A DNA stretch of 64,000 nucleotides from Macrostomum hystrix (GCA_950097015.1 CATNEN010000001.1:22311501-22375500); one strand, 5' to 3'; positions 36,901-47,815 are shown, counted from the first letter of the stretch. Notes: generated by a model not told the origin, from the letters alone. Made by a program: numbers and translations.

Positions 36901-39900
36901 TGAATGTGAGCGTATGTGTGAACCAATGCCTGCTTACAGTATCTGTGTGCGTGTGCTCAGGAGTCAGCTGAATGGGGCAGAACTGCCTCCTCGCTGGCTG
37001 TGGGTCTAGTGTCACCAAATGTGTCTATAGTCGGTCTTCTCCCCCTTCAGTCTGTCTTCTCCCCCTTCAGTCTGTCTTCTCCCCTTCGTCAGACTTATCC
37101 CCTTCGTCAGTCTTCTCCCCTTCGTCAGTCTTCTCCCCTTCGTCAGTCTTCTCCCCTTCGTCAGTCTTCTCCCCTTCGTCAGTCTTCTCCCCTTTAGTCT
37201 GTCTTCTCCCCCTTCAGTCTGTCTTCTCCCCCTTCAGTCTGTCTTCTCCCCTTCGTCAGACTTATCCCCTTCGTCAGTCTTCTCCCCTTCGTCAGTCTTC
37301 TCCCCTTCGTCAGTCTTCTCCCCTTTAGTCTGTCTTCTCCACTTCGTCAGTCTTCTCCCCTTTAGTCTGTCTTCTCCCCTTAAGTCTGTCTTCTCCCCCT
37401 TCAGTCTGTCTTCTCCCCTTCGTCAGTCTTCTCCCCTTTAGTCTGTCTTCTCCCCTTAAGTCTGTCTTCTCCCCCTTCAGTCTGTCTTCTCCCCTTCGTC
37501 AGTCTTCTCCCCTTTAGTCTGTCTTCTCCCCTTCGTCAGTCTTCTCCCCTTCGTCAGTCTTCTCCCCTTTAGTCAGTCTTCTCCCCTTCAGTCTGTCTTC
37601 TCCACTTCGTCAGTCTTCTCCCCTTTAGTCTGCCTTCTCCCCTTCGTCTGTCCTCTCCCCCTTCAGTCTGTCTTCTCCCCCTTCAGTCTGTCTTCTCCCC
37701 CTTCAGTCTGTCTTCTCCCCCCTTCAGTCTGTCGTCTCCCACTTCAGTCTGCCTTCTCCCCTTCAGTCTGTCTTCTCCCCCTTCAGTCTGTCTTCTCCCC
37801 CTTCAGTCTATCTTCTCCCCCTTCAGTCTGTCTTCTCCCCCTTCAGTCTGTCTTCTCCCCCTTCAGTCTGTCTTCTCCCCCTTCAGTCTGTCGTCTCCCA
37901 CTTCAGTCTGCCTTCTCCCCTTCTATCTGTTTTCTTCCCTTCAGTCTGTATTCTCCCCCTTCAGTCTGTCTTCTCCCACTTCAGTCTGCCTTTTCCCATT
38001 TAGTCTGTTTTCTTCCCTTTCAGTCGGTGTCCTTCCCTTATAAGCCATCAGCATTTTCGTTTAAAAATGTCTGCTGGCACCAAATGATGTGACCACAGCC
38101 GTCCCGTAAATTGAAAACTATGATTTAATAAAATCTGGAGTAAGGAGAAAAAAAGACTTTTGCACCAATAGAAGCTAGAAGAACTGATTCAGTCAGGTCA
38201 CGAAAGCAAAGGAAGGAAGTCTAATGGGTCGGATTTGGGACTTGAAACTGCGCCGGCAATAACTGCTGCTAGTTCAGAAACTCTTGCTTAGCCAACACAC
38301 AGGAAGTTGAGAATGAATTGCAAGTTAAATGCGCGTTCAATGATCGATAAAAGTACAAGCTTATACTTTTCTGACATTAAAAAATGTAAGTGTAAATAAG
38401 CCAGAAAACGCGGACAAACTACTCACGAACTGCAGTAGTATCGCCATCTTGGTCATTATCTGCCGAAGCTGTCCATTCCATGGCCGAAGCTGCTAGTTCG
38501 TTGTCGATCATTGAATGCTGAGCCGCATGCTGAACTGACGACATGCCCGATTCTTCCGGTATGGCTGCAAGATGGCAAATGCAGTGAATGCTGTGGTACA
38601 CATAATGACTTTTGTTTAAATACACTCAACTTTTTTGGATTAAATTTAAGCAAATCATAAGCTGCAACGATCTATGACCCTAAACAGAAGACTCATGACC
38701 CTAAACAGACAATCTATGACCCTAAACAGAGGATCTTTGACCCTAAACAGAGGATCAATGACCCTAAACAGAGGATCAATGACCCTAAACATAGGATCTA
38801 TGACCCTAAACAGACAATCTATGACCCTAAACAATCTATGACCCTAAACAGCTCTAGGATCTATGACCCTAAACAGACAATCTTTAACCTTTAAAAGAGG
38901 ATCTATGACCATAAACAGAGGACACATTACCCTAAACAGAGGATCAATGACCCTAAACAGACAATCTATGACCCTAAACAGAGGATCTATGACCCTAAAC
39001 AGACAATCTTTAACCTTTAAAAGAGGATCTATGACCATAAACAGAGGACCCATTACCCTAAACAGAGGATCAATGACCCTAAACAGACAATCTATGACCA
39101 TACACAGAGGATCTATGACCATAAACAGAGGATCAATGACCCTAAACAGACATATATGAACCTAAACAGAGGATCTATGACCCTAAACAGAGTCTATGAC
39201 CCAAAACAGAGTCTATGACCCAAAACAGAGTCTATGACCCAAAACAGAGTCTATGACCCTAAACAGAGTCTATGACCCTAAACAGAGTCTATGACCCTAA
39301 ACAGTGAAACTTTGACCCTAACTTTTAGCGCAGTTTAGTAGTTACTACATTTGGCAACAAAAAAAACGAAACTTAATTTACCTCTCAATTTACTATCTTT
39401 ACCGTGAAGTTGAACAACCATTTGAAGCTAAAAATACTAATAATTAATTATGTCAAATTTAATGAAAACTTCTTCCTCTAAATCAATGGAAAGAATAAAC
39501 TAAACGGATTATCCTTCTGTGCACGCCAACTCTCAGGCTTTTAGCTCGGTGTCAGGCAAGGCCACTGGTTTGGGAATAAGTCCAAGGCCTCATAAATAGT
39601 CACCTATGCAATAGTCTATAGCCTCAGCCGCTAATTACTCTCCCAACGACTCCCCAAAGACCCGAGACGGGATGAGGAGAGAGGGGCGGGATAAGAGGCC
39701 GATGGACAAGTCCAGCAAGGTTGGCTGGGAGAAACAGAGGGATTTAGATAGGGATCAGACGAAGTAAGGTAGATGGCAAGAATTTTGAGCGTAGAAGGGA
39801 GAGAAAACTCGTCGCTGTTCTGTCCTCGCTCCCTGCCTCTCCCTATCCACGTAGCCCCTGCCCGACTCTGTCAGGCGACAATGCGAACGGTTGCCCCTAG

Positions 39901-42531
39901 CAACAATGGTGTTAGCAGTCTGCATGCGGACAGGAAGGCCAGGAGAGACGGAGACGGGAGAAAAATTGGAAGGGAGATGGACATGTCCATCACTGGGTGG
40001 GGATCAAACAGGACTTCGAAAAGACAGGTGTGCGTGTGCGCGCTGCAATTGCTGATGGATAGGCGAAAGCAGAATTGCTGCATTAGGGAATGAGAAAAAT
40101 AGGAGAGATATGCTAGTTTTCCTATTGTGATCAAAACAGGAGTGGAACAAACAAGGAGGTAGGTTGGGAGTTTTTGAGCCCCCTAACGATGTTTGGGATG
40201 ATAGCCACGCCCCATCGTGAGAAGAGACTGAGAGGCCTTAACAATTGATGCTCTGAGAACTCAGCCATTTAGAAAAAAAATACTGAATACTTAAATAGTA
40301 CATTGTGCTGAATGCGTACTGCTTAGAACATAGAGTGAACTTATAAAAGAAAAAAATATGTTTTAAAGTGGAGGACACCGACTGAAGGGGGAGAGGAAAA
40401 ACAGAAGAGGAGGGGAGAAAACTGACTGAAGGGGAGAAGACAGACTGAAGGGGGAGAGGACAGACTAAAAGGAGAGAGGACAGACTGATGGGGGAGAGGA
40501 CAGACTGATGGGGGGAGAGGACAGACAGATGGGGGAGAGGACAGACAGATGGGGGAGAGGACAGACAGATGGGGAGAGGACAGACAGATGGGGGAGAGGA
40601 CAGATAGATGGGGGAGAGGACAGACAGATGGGGAGAGGACAGACTGATGGGGAGAGGACAGACGGATGTAAGCAATGTAAGATTGAAGAAAACAATAAAA
40701 TTATGATTCAAAAGCGGAAGAGAGAAAGCAAGAGAGCAAGGTTATAAAATTTAAGAAGATATATTGTGTTATAAGAAAGATATAAGAAAAGAAAATGTGT
40801 TCAGAAGAATGCATTCACTTTCCAGCTCCTCAGATTAGCTTGAGCTGTATTAAATTTCATAGGCAATGACTATCAGCTACTTAGCAATGCAAGAGAACTA
40901 TTTATTTAGCTCAACTTACCTTTATAATGCTAATAAAAAGAGGTGTTGTAGTGAATTACATCATAAATCAAGGCGTTTTTATTTGATTGAGCATCGTTGT
41001 CAAGCATCATATTTAAGAAATAAAACACTGCGAGATATGTCAACACTCAACATATAAACTCACATTTCGAGTAGAGTCTACTCAACTAACCTATCCGAGT
41101 AGAGTCTACTCAACTCACCTACCCGAGTAGAGTCTACTCAACTAACCTACCCGAGTAGAGTCTACTTAACTAACCTACCCGAGTAGATTCTACTCAACTC
41201 ACCTATCCGAGTAGAGTCTACTCAACTCACCTATCCGAGTAAAGTCTACTCAACTCACCTACCCGAGTAGAGTCTACTCAACTCACGTATCCGAGTAGAG
41301 TCTACTCAACTCACCTACCAGAGTAGAGTCTACTCAACTCACCTACCCGAGTAGAGTCTACTCAACTAACTTATCCGAGTAGAGTCTACTCAACTCACCT
41401 ATCTGAGTAAAGTCTACTCAACTCACCTACCCGAGTAGAGTCTACTCAACTCACCTACCTGAGTAGAGTCTACTCAATTAACCTATCCGAGTAGAGTCTA
41501 CTCAACTCACCTACCAGAGTAGATTCTACTCAACTCACCTACCTGAGTAGAGTCTACTCAACTCACCTATCCGAGTAAAGTCTACTCAACTCACCTATCC
41601 GAGTAGAGTCTACTCAACTAACCTATCCGAGTAGAGTCTACTCAACTAACCTATCCGAGTAGAGTTTACTCAACTAACCTATCCGACTAGAGTCTACTTA
41701 ACTAACCTACCCGAGTAGAGTCTACTCAACACACCTATCCGAGTAGAGTCTACTCAACTCACCTATCCGAGTAAAGTCTACTCAACTCACCTACGAGAGT
41801 AGAGTCTACTCGACTCACCTACCCGAGTAGAGTCTACTCAACTAACCTATCCGAGTAGAGTCTACTCAACTCACCTATCTGAGTAAAGTCTACTCAACTC
41901 ACCTACCTGAGTAGAGTCTACTCAATTAACCTATCCGAGTAGAGTCTACTCAACTCACCTACCAGAGTAGAGTCTACTCAACTCACCTATCCGAGTAAAG
42001 TCTACTCAACTCACCTATCCGAGTAGAGTCTACTCAACTCACCTACCCGAGTAGAGTCTACTTAACTAACCTACCCGAGTAGATTCTACTCAACTCACCT
42101 ATCCGAGTAGAGTCTACTCAACTCACCTACCCGAGTAGAGTCTACTCAACTCACCTATCCGAGTAGAGTCTACTCAACTCACCTACCCGAGTAGAGTCTA
42201 CTCAACTAACCTACTCGAGTACAGTCTACTCAATTAACCTATCCGAGTAGAGTCTACTCAACTCGACTATCCGAGTAGAGTCTACTCAACTCACCTATCC
42301 GAGTAGAGTCTACTCAACTCACCTACCCGAGTACACGAAATCTCAGAACAAAATCAATAACCAACCTGCTATGCTGCGGTGGTAATAGAACACAAAAGAG
42401 CCGGGTGATGAGCAGCCAGACACTGAAGAGTTCTCACTGCTACTGCTAGGATTGTCTGCATCTATGCAGGCGGCTGAACCTGTGGACAGATTGTCCACAT
42501 TAATGTCCAAATCCAACAAGCAATTCGACAT
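21933..42531 (-). CDS. MAP7: MAP7/ensconsin-type microtubule-associated protein
   Basis: Eight coding exons join with consistent phase: 42531-42366, 38564-38427, 33212-32763, 27943-27776, 26749-26436, 25058-24492, 23415-22907, 22407-21933; about 928 aa. Residues 1-101 are acidic and Ser-rich. Residues ~102-215 (exon 3) are an Arg/Glu/Ala coiled coil like the MAP7 microtubule-binding region, followed by FAFGSSTPRDI, a segment I associate with this family. Residues ~310-490 are Ala/Ser/Pro-rich and disordered. Exons 6-7 encode a second long charged helix running across the splice junction (EESQMREEEERRA then AEVAAQKAREREEAERRERR and KLESIMHRV), matching the C-terminal MAP7 domain, which binds kinesin-1 in characterised members; its RKLE.IM.R signature is intact. 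The tail is acidic and Ala/Ser-rich. Start: the first ATG of exon 1; an upstream UTR exon cannot be excluded. Every intron carries at least one minisatellite. Confidence 0.85.
22554..22865. repeat. 20-bp minisatellite, MAP7 intron 7
   Basis: About 15 copies of TCTAACAGTTGTCTCCCTTA, shifting to TCTACCAG(T/C)TRTCTCCC forms. It fills most of a 499-bp intron (22906-22408) and shares the TCTAACAG core with the arrays at 7.2 and 11.1 kb. Confidence 0.93.
23527..24440. repeat. 28-bp minisatellite, MAP7 intron 6
   Basis: About 32 copies; each unit begins CTCATCCCTCAAAATCCTG and continues TTTCAAAAT. The distal half (24.0-24.4 kb) is a variant block with CTACTTCCAAAT. The array makes up about 85% of the 1076-bp intron (24491-23416). 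Confidence 0.96.
25115..25345. repeat. degenerate GTTACTTTT-rich repeat, MAP7 intron 5
   Basis: Imperfect copies of TTACTTTTTACTAATCGTTA and TTTGTACAATTCG. The same GTTACTTTT motif occurs in the gene's 3' flank, suggesting an older dispersed or expanded sequence. Confidence 0.7.
26110..26395. repeat. ~30-bp repeat, MAP7 intron 5
   Basis: About 9 imperfect copies containing CAGTCATTTGATTGGTCATA and ACCACAWAAAC. It ends about 40 bp from the donor of exon 5 (26436), on the intron side. Confidence 0.9.
27065..27765. repeat. 20-bp CT-rich minisatellite, MAP7 intron 4
   Basis: About 35 copies of CAATCTCCCACTCTCCCTCT. It begins within about 10 bp of the exon 4 donor (27776, TCGG|gtgagt). In the sense strand of the gene the array is purine-rich. 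Confidence 0.96.
28255..29350. repeat. 20-bp CT-rich minisatellite, MAP7 intron 3
   Basis: About 54 copies of CCTCTTCCTAATATCCCTCT, in exact 20-bp register for most of its length, changing to CCCATTCCTAATATCCCTCT in the distal half. A related but reverse-complemented, looser array lies at 32.3-32.7 kb in the same intron. Confidence 0.96.
29360..29925. other. non-repetitive part of MAP7 intron 3
   Basis: AT-rich with no feature recognised beyond a short TTTCAATA / CTATATTTTC repeat near 29350-29425. Confidence 0.35.
29925..30500. repeat. 28-bp minisatellite, MAP7 intron 3
   Basis: About 20 copies beginning AAAATCTCACCCTAAGGACA and ending CAGACTCC. The centre (30185-30390) is nearly perfect and the edges are degenerate. 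Confidence 0.94.
30510..30950. other. non-repetitive part of MAP7 intron 3
   Basis: No exon or element recognised in this AT-rich stretch between two arrays. Confidence 0.35.
30950..31825. repeat. 15-bp minisatellite, MAP7 intron 3
   Basis: About 58 copies of GATCTATAGGGATCT with variants GATCTAGAGGGTTTT and GATCTATGGGG. Because 15 is a multiple of three, each open frame reads as a 5-residue repeat. These ORFs are not genes. Confidence 0.96.
32012..32083 (-). other. possible 72-bp cassette exon in MAP7 intron 3
   Basis: A GC-rich island bounded by a plausible acceptor (gaaagcag|TG) and donor (CGCG|gtaaat), 72 bp long and so frame-neutral. GC content and borders look exon-like. The frame that reads most naturally (SSPAARISESGTQAAIS) is not the one set by exon 3, so it may be chance or belong to another isoform. 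Confidence 0.3.
32275..32690. repeat. degenerate purine-rich repeat, MAP7 intron 3
   Basis: Loose copies of AAGAGGGGATTATGAAAAGG and AGGAAGAGGGGATT. It ends about 70 bp from the exon 3 donor. Reverse-complemented, it resembles the 28.3-29.3 kb unit (CCTCTTCCTAAT). Confidence 0.85.
33222..33760. repeat. 12-bp minisatellite abutting a splice acceptor, MAP7 intron 2
   Basis: About 45 copies of GGGGTTCAGTGT / GGGGTTTAGTGT. On the sense strand the array (AACCCCACACTGAA-like) runs to within about 10 bp of the exon 3 acceptor at 33213, so the array itself supplies the pyrimidine-rich tract. Confidence 0.95.
34400..34715 (+). mobile_element. tRNA-headed SINE (family S), MAP7 intron 2
   Basis: Shares with the 49.0-kb copy: TTGCCTCTCGCGCCAAGGTC, GAGTTCGATTCCG (B box), CGTGCAATTTACGCC, GTGTACACTGCCTGACGATG, TGTACACACCTGTGTG, GGGCAGAATTGCCTCCTCGC, and a 3' end CACCAAATGATGTGCCATTG. 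The A-box head is worn. It ends in an A/T-rich tail and is antisense to MAP7. Confidence 0.85.
35275..36215. repeat. 18-bp minisatellite, MAP7 intron 2
   Basis: About 52 copies of GATTCTTAGAAATCGTCT, more degenerate from 35450 to 35810, then nearly perfect. The minus-strand RRFLRI-repeat ORF over it is a by-product. Confidence 0.95.
36875..38115 (+). mobile_element. SINE (family S) copy split by a minisatellite
   Basis: The left part, 36875-37022, carries the SINE body (GCACACTGTCTGACGATG, AGTATCTGTGTGCG, GCTCAGGAGTCAGCTGAATG, CTGCCTCCTCGCTGGCTG, GTGTCACCAAATG). The SINE 3' end (CACCAAATGATGTGACCACA) reappears only at about 38073-38095, beyond a 1-kb array. CACCAAATG is present on both sides. 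Confidence 0.75.
37028..38040. repeat. 20-bp minisatellite inside a SINE, MAP7 intron 2
   Basis: About 50 copies of CTTCTCCCCCTTCAGTCTGT and a CTTCTCCCCTTCGTCAGT variant, with several multi-unit blocks repeated. The reverse complement of this unit forms the arrays at 40.4 kb and 43.2 kb. Confidence 0.95.
38665..39310. repeat. 21-bp minisatellite, MAP7 intron 1
   Basis: About 30 copies of AGGATCTATGACCCTAAACA plus G. Blocks around 38865-38960 and 39000-39095 are duplicates (134-bp spacing), including the rare TTTAACCTTTAAAAGAGG variant. Confidence 0.94.
39320..40375. other. non-repetitive part of MAP7 intron 1
   Basis: No exon recognised. The 39640-40060 stretch is more GC- and purine-rich (GGGATGAGGAGAGAGGGGCG type) but shows no coding or tRNA signature. 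Confidence 0.35.
40378..40668. repeat. 20-bp purine-rich minisatellite, MAP7 intron 1
   Basis: About 14 copies of GGGGGAGAGGACAGACAGAT with GACTGAAG variants at the left edge. The left units are the reverse complement of the 37-38 kb unit. Confidence 0.93.
41062..42335. repeat. 28-bp minisatellite with a palindromic core, MAP7 intron 1
   Basis: About 45 copies. Each unit contains GAGTAGAGTCTACTC, a perfect 7+1+7 inverted repeat, followed by AACTCACCTAYCC. The array begins about 30 bp inside the exon 1 donor at 42366. Each unit could form a hairpin in RNA or single-stranded DNA. Confidence 0.96.
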
Positions 42532-42539
42532 GCTAGATC

Positions 42540-43135
42540 TAAACCTAATTTATCTGCAGCTTTTTTTCTGCTAGCTCAAATAGAATTTCCTAGAATAGTA
42601 GAAATACTAATGCTTTATGAGTTAGCGGGACACAATATATAGCGACTATAACAGTCCTGCTGAGTTCGGATTGGATGCGAAAAATAATAACGAAGTTTGC
42701 CTCGCAATTTACCTAGCATAAATGAGCTTGAGCACACGAGAGGAGGAGAGAGCAACACACGACGATGTGAAAGTGTTTGTATGAGTTTGTATTTGAGTTC
42801 GGGTGTGTATGTGCAAAAATTTAATTCTATTTTTGGTACTTTAATTAGTCTATTCAGCTCTTGTTTAAGCTTCATTGGACTGTAAACTGTGGTTTAACAA
42901 AAGCGCGAAATTGTTGGTACAATTAGTCATAAACGGATTGTCCCTATGTCTGTCTAGACTCTAGACTCTAGCTGCTGATAGCCTGCTATTGTAATGTACT
43001 ATTATTAGAAACATTATAATACAGAAAAACTGACCAAAGTACAAGACATACACAAACTTAAAGCGGAAACAAAGAACATAATAAGAAAATAGACTTTGGC
43101 GAAAAAAAGATGGTGAGAATTGATGGTGAGAAAAG
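42540..43135. other. upstream flank of MAP7 gene
   Basis: AT-rich sequence 5' of the MAP7 start codon (42531, minus strand) and the likely promoter or 5' UTR region. No defined promoter element is recognised. Confidence 0.35.
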
Positions 43136-43139
43136 AGAC

Positions 43140-43592
43140 TGATGGGGAAGCAGAATGACTAAAGGGGAGAAGACAGGCTAGAGGGGAGAAGACAGACTAG
43201 AGGGGAGAAGACAGACTAGAGAGGAGAAGACAGACTAGAGGGAAGAAGACAGAATGAAAGGAAAAAACGGACTAAAGGGGAGAAGGCAGACTAACGGGGA
43301 GAAGACAGAATGAAAGGAAGGAGACAGACTGAATGGGAGAGGACAGACTAAAAGGGAGAAGGCAGACTAAAGGGAAGAAGACAGACTAAAAGGGAGAAGG
43401 CAGACTAAAGGGGAGAAGACAGACTAAAAGGGAGAAGGCAGACTAAAGGGGAGAAGACAGACTGAAGAGAAGAAGACAGACTGAAGGGGAGAAGGCAGAC
43501 TGAAGAGAAGAAGACAGACTGAAGGGAAGAAGACAGACTGAATGGGAGAGGACAGACTAAAGGGGAGAAGACAGACTAACAGGGAGAAGATG
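43140..43592. repeat. ~20-bp purine-rich minisatellite
   Basis: About 22 copies near AGGGGAGAAGACAGACTAA with variants ending GACTGAAG. This is the reverse complement of the 37-38 kb family. It lies upstream of MAP7. Confidence 0.93.
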
Positions 43593-43872
43593 GTAAACCT
43601 TACCTAATAGTTGATAACATTTTAGTTCCATGCAGCCATGCCATGCGGCTGAGTATGTTAATGCTAGTCTGCTACATATAATTTACTATTTTTAGAATCG
43701 CTAATGACACTACAGAATTCGCACAGAAGACAAATACAAAGCGGAAACTGCGCACTGCATGCGTAGTGCGCAGTAAGTAAGTACTAAATAGTAGTTAGTA
43801 CTTACTCCATGAGCCATTCGAACCGCAAGAAAAATTATGAAATAACCTAGCTACGACCTTTCGCGTAAATAT

Positions 43873-44480
43873 GGGAGAGATGAGACACGGGAGAGATGAG
43901 ACACTGGAGAGATGAGACACGGGAGAGATGAGACACGGGAGAGATGAGACACGGGAGAGATGAGACACGGGAGAGATGAGACACTGGAGAGATGAGACAC
44001 GGGAGAGATGAGACACGGGAGAGATGAGACACGGGAGAGATGAGACACGGGAGAGATGAGACACGGGAGAGATTAGACACGGGAGAGATGAGACACGGGA
44101 GAGATGAGACACTGGAGAGATGAGACACAAGAGAGATGAGACACGGGAGAGATGAGACACTGGAGAGATGAGACACAAGAGAGATGAGACACGGGAGAGA
44201 TGAGACACGGGAGAGATGAGACACGGGAGAGATTAGACACGGGAGAGATGAGACACGGGAGAGATGAGACACGGGAGAGATGAGACACTGGAGAGATGAG
44301 ACAATGGAGAGATGGGGCACTGGAGAGACGAGACACAGGAGAGACGAGGCACACGAGAGACGAGACACACGAGAGACAAGACACACGAGAGACGAGACAC
44401 AGGACAGACGAGACACATGAGAGATTAAAAACAGAAGAGACGAGACACAGGAGATATGAGACGAGACCGAGGAGAGACGA
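43873..44480. repeat. 16-bp minisatellite, second locus
   Basis: About 38 copies of CACGGGAGAGATGAGA, the reverse complement of the 5.4-6.0 kb unit. Copies become degenerate (ACACAGGAGAGACGAG types) toward 44480. Confidence 0.96.
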
Positions 44481-44484
44481 GACA

Positions 44485-44582
44485 GATACTGTAGCTGGCG
44501 GAAGGGGCAACAGGCCGGATTTGGGAGCTTCAAGGGGTGCATCTGGCCCACGGGACAGAGTTCGCCGACCCCCTTGCTCTAG
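44485..44582 (-). mobile_element. hAT-like terminal sequence beside the 16-bp array
   Basis: Read on the minus strand this starts CAAGGGGGTCGGCGAACTC and continues GTGGGCCAGATG, a CAGGGGTCGGCAAAC...GGGCC type end as in many hAT/MITE termini. A similar start is at 61679. The opposite end was not found. Confidence 0.5.
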
Positions 44583-44599
44583 AACATGCAGTTTGCAAT

Positions 44600-47500
44600 A
44601 TGAATATATAATTTAGCTTGCTTTTAATTTTAAAACAGAAAATTTACTTAGCGTGCGCGTCATGCTTGATTGAGAAGTAAAAATTCGACATAGAATGCAA
44701 GTAAAACTGCAGAAATATTCTCATACTCTACTCTAAGTAGACAGTTAAAGCACACTTGAGCACACTTGAGCACACTTGAGCAGACTAAAAGTACACATTT
44801 TAAGTGTTTGAGCATTAGTTAAGCTAATGAAAAATATACATTTACATGGTAACTTAATCATCAGCATGAAGAAACTTTAGTAGGATGCTGAAGTGTCTAA
44901 GAAACTAAGAAATGTCATAGACAAGGAGCATCATGAAATTAAACAATTTTCTACCATTATAATGCTAGCTAAAATAAGGTTAGCTACTCCAAATACTAAT
45001 GTTTAAAAGCCAGAAGCCTGACTAGTAGTAACCATAATGACATTATATTTTAATGTGATTCTTGTGTGCTGTAACTAAGCAAAAAATCAACAAATTATTG
45101 AAATGCTTGAATTAGTACCTACAATCAATTTTGAATTTGTATCTAGGAGCTAAGCTAACTGGTCATATTCTGATATCTCTGTAGGTAAAAATGAATGACA
45201 TTCTTATAACCTATAGTAAACAACAACAATATGTGGTGCTTTTGTGTACAGATCATTGTTAAGATTTATATACATTATGAATTACTATGGCCAATAGCCA
45301 TCTAAACAAAATATAAATATAAAGTAGTTGGTACAAGTTTGCTCATAGTTTTTATGAAAAAGAGAATTAAAACTAAATTATATTTATTTAAATTTAAAGT
45401 TTTACTTTACTTAATTTTAATAACAAAATTCATCGATAAAAATTACAAAAAAATTCAGAGCTTCAACACAAAAATGTAGCTATTGCTATCATTTGTCCTC
45501 ATTGCCATGGTGTCTGATTCATATTTATTAAGATACTCACAAAAGTCCTCAGAGTCACCCTATTATAAATAGGATCAATCTTCAATAGGTCTCCATGTCT
45601 CTATTGAAGTTTAATCTGATTTAATTTTCAGACAGAATATAACCAATCCAAAACCTCAAAGTCCTCACCATGTCCCACTTAGTATAGTTTTCCTATATAT
45701 TGGGGTCCCCACACAAGCCTTTATGCCTATCCAAAAGTAATTATAAGTAATCTTTAATAGGGTTCTCTTGACTCTATTGAACTTAAATCTTATTTATTCA
45801 CTTTTCTCCCACAAATAAAACACTAACATGTTTTTCTAAAATTCATAATGCCTTATGAACCATTAAGTGTGGTCATCCTGTGATTGGGAAGCCACTCCAT
45901 TGAAAGTTGTTGTAGATGGAAAAATCATTTTCTTTTTTATTCAGCACCCTAAAAACCTTTTAGACACAAATTTCTGAACATACTAAAACTGGAACTTTTT
46001 TATAGGATTAAAGTTCAAGAAGCCTATATACTTTCCTGCCTGTCTAGGATCAACATTTATTTGTCTCTCAACACACTTGACAGGCTGCCAACAGATTTTC
46101 TTGATTAGCTTGAAAATATTCTAGCACTTTAGCAGCTTCGGTTGGGTACTTAATACTGAATATGGTTGCTAATAATACTTTATTACCTACTACTGCATTA
46201 GAAATAGTTAGCTCTTGAAAACTTGATCTGGGCTAATAGAACAAATGATAAAGGCTTAGAATTTTAAATATATGTATTATGTTATTGTGGCCGATTAAAA
46301 TAAGTTAGAGGCCTAGAGCACTGAGCTGATCCGTGATCTCACTGTCACTTCGTAGGGAGGTTCATGGAGTCGAAGAAAGTTTTATAAGAAATAAGCGAGT
46401 TAAATTTTTATGAATTTTATAATAACAAAGTTTAGTAAGTATTTAACACATTAAATTAAGAAGTACACATTTTAAATGTATAGTTATGTTATTTAAACTG
46501 ACATTAGCACAATATGCATTACTTAATTAATTTTGAATTTATTTTACTTAATTTTACTTAAATAACATAATACACATGGGTCCATTTTGGCACAGATGAG
46601 CTTGATTTTGCCTGAGCGAAATATACTACTATTATACTGCTTAGTACTAAGTTTCGATTTTATAGATTTTTATATATTGCATTTCTTGATATTTCGAAGT
46701 TCCGATTTTTTTTAATTCTTCTTATTGATACATATAATCTAAATTGCGCCAAGTGAATTTGCCTATGTTTGAAAATGTCTCAATGATAATTTCAGTTCAC
46801 ATCACCGTGAAACCTTGAAAAAGTCACGTTAAGGGCGTAAAAATGCAGTTGGTGTCCAGAGCAGTGCTGTCAGCACGCGTGAAGGTGTCTGTATCAGCCA
46901 GCTGCATCTGCTTGGCTCAAGGAACTGCTTGCAGGACTAAATATATTCAAGGGTCTGTCAAAGCTATGCATAAATACACAATACTGATGCAGGGCATTAT
47001 GGCATGTGAATCTTGCGACATCCGCGTGACAAATTATGTGTCAAAAAGACGCAAAAAAATCATGCAGTCTGTGTGAATATTCCATTCTGACAGGCGCTAA
47101 GGCGGGCCCCACCGCCCCCTTGTCCAGTTTTTTCCTGTGTTGTCCTTGGCTAAGGAAGAAATTCTATTATTCTATTATTTGAAGCGTCTGAATGCGGCTT
47201 CATTTACAGATGTCAAAATGAGCAACAGCAGCAGCAGCTGCATCCCATAATATTGAACCGACAGTTTAGGTGCGAAGGGGTGTCACAGGGCCAAGTTGAA
47301 TGTGTCAGTGATTGATTGCTAACAGTTATGCCGCTTCAAATAATTATTCTTGTCTTTGTGACCGTCTTTGGGAAGCAGAAAACAGGAGAATATGTGGAGT
47401 GGGTAGGTGTGACTGCACCGCCTAAAGCCGCGGTATTGACCCCTCACCTCTGCACAGGTATTGCATGGAGGGGCCAAATCCAATTACATCTACTAGAGGA

Positions 47501-47815
47501 AAAAAACAACACCAGCGAAGGTCGAAGCAAGTCAGACGGCAACAAAGCCAGGATGTAAATTATCTTTGCGTCGCTTATGTCTTTCTGCCTCTCTGCTATG
47601 TTTGCCTAAATCGATGGCACTGATCGATGGGATATGGCACGTAAATTGCTAATTGAAATTACTTCATTTGTTTGTCTTGTTTGGCGCTAGTCTTGGACCC
47701 AACAATGGCTAAAGACGAACCCAGGGACTTATGGACTAAGGGAATTCAATGAAGTTGGGTGTTTCAACATCGGCTTTTTATTTTTTATGTTTGGCCCTTG
47801 CTTTAACGATCCCGG
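44600..47815. other. AT-rich spacer, no gene recognised
   Basis: 3.2 kb without a convincing exon. Small ORFs (for example 46843-47076) lack domain character. A short AGCACACTTG triplet repeat lies near 44750-44780. Confidence 0.45.

Noticed and set aside
46843-47076. 77-aa ORF
   Set aside because: No domain, no splice context, and it lies in AT-rich spacer; a chance ORF is likelier.
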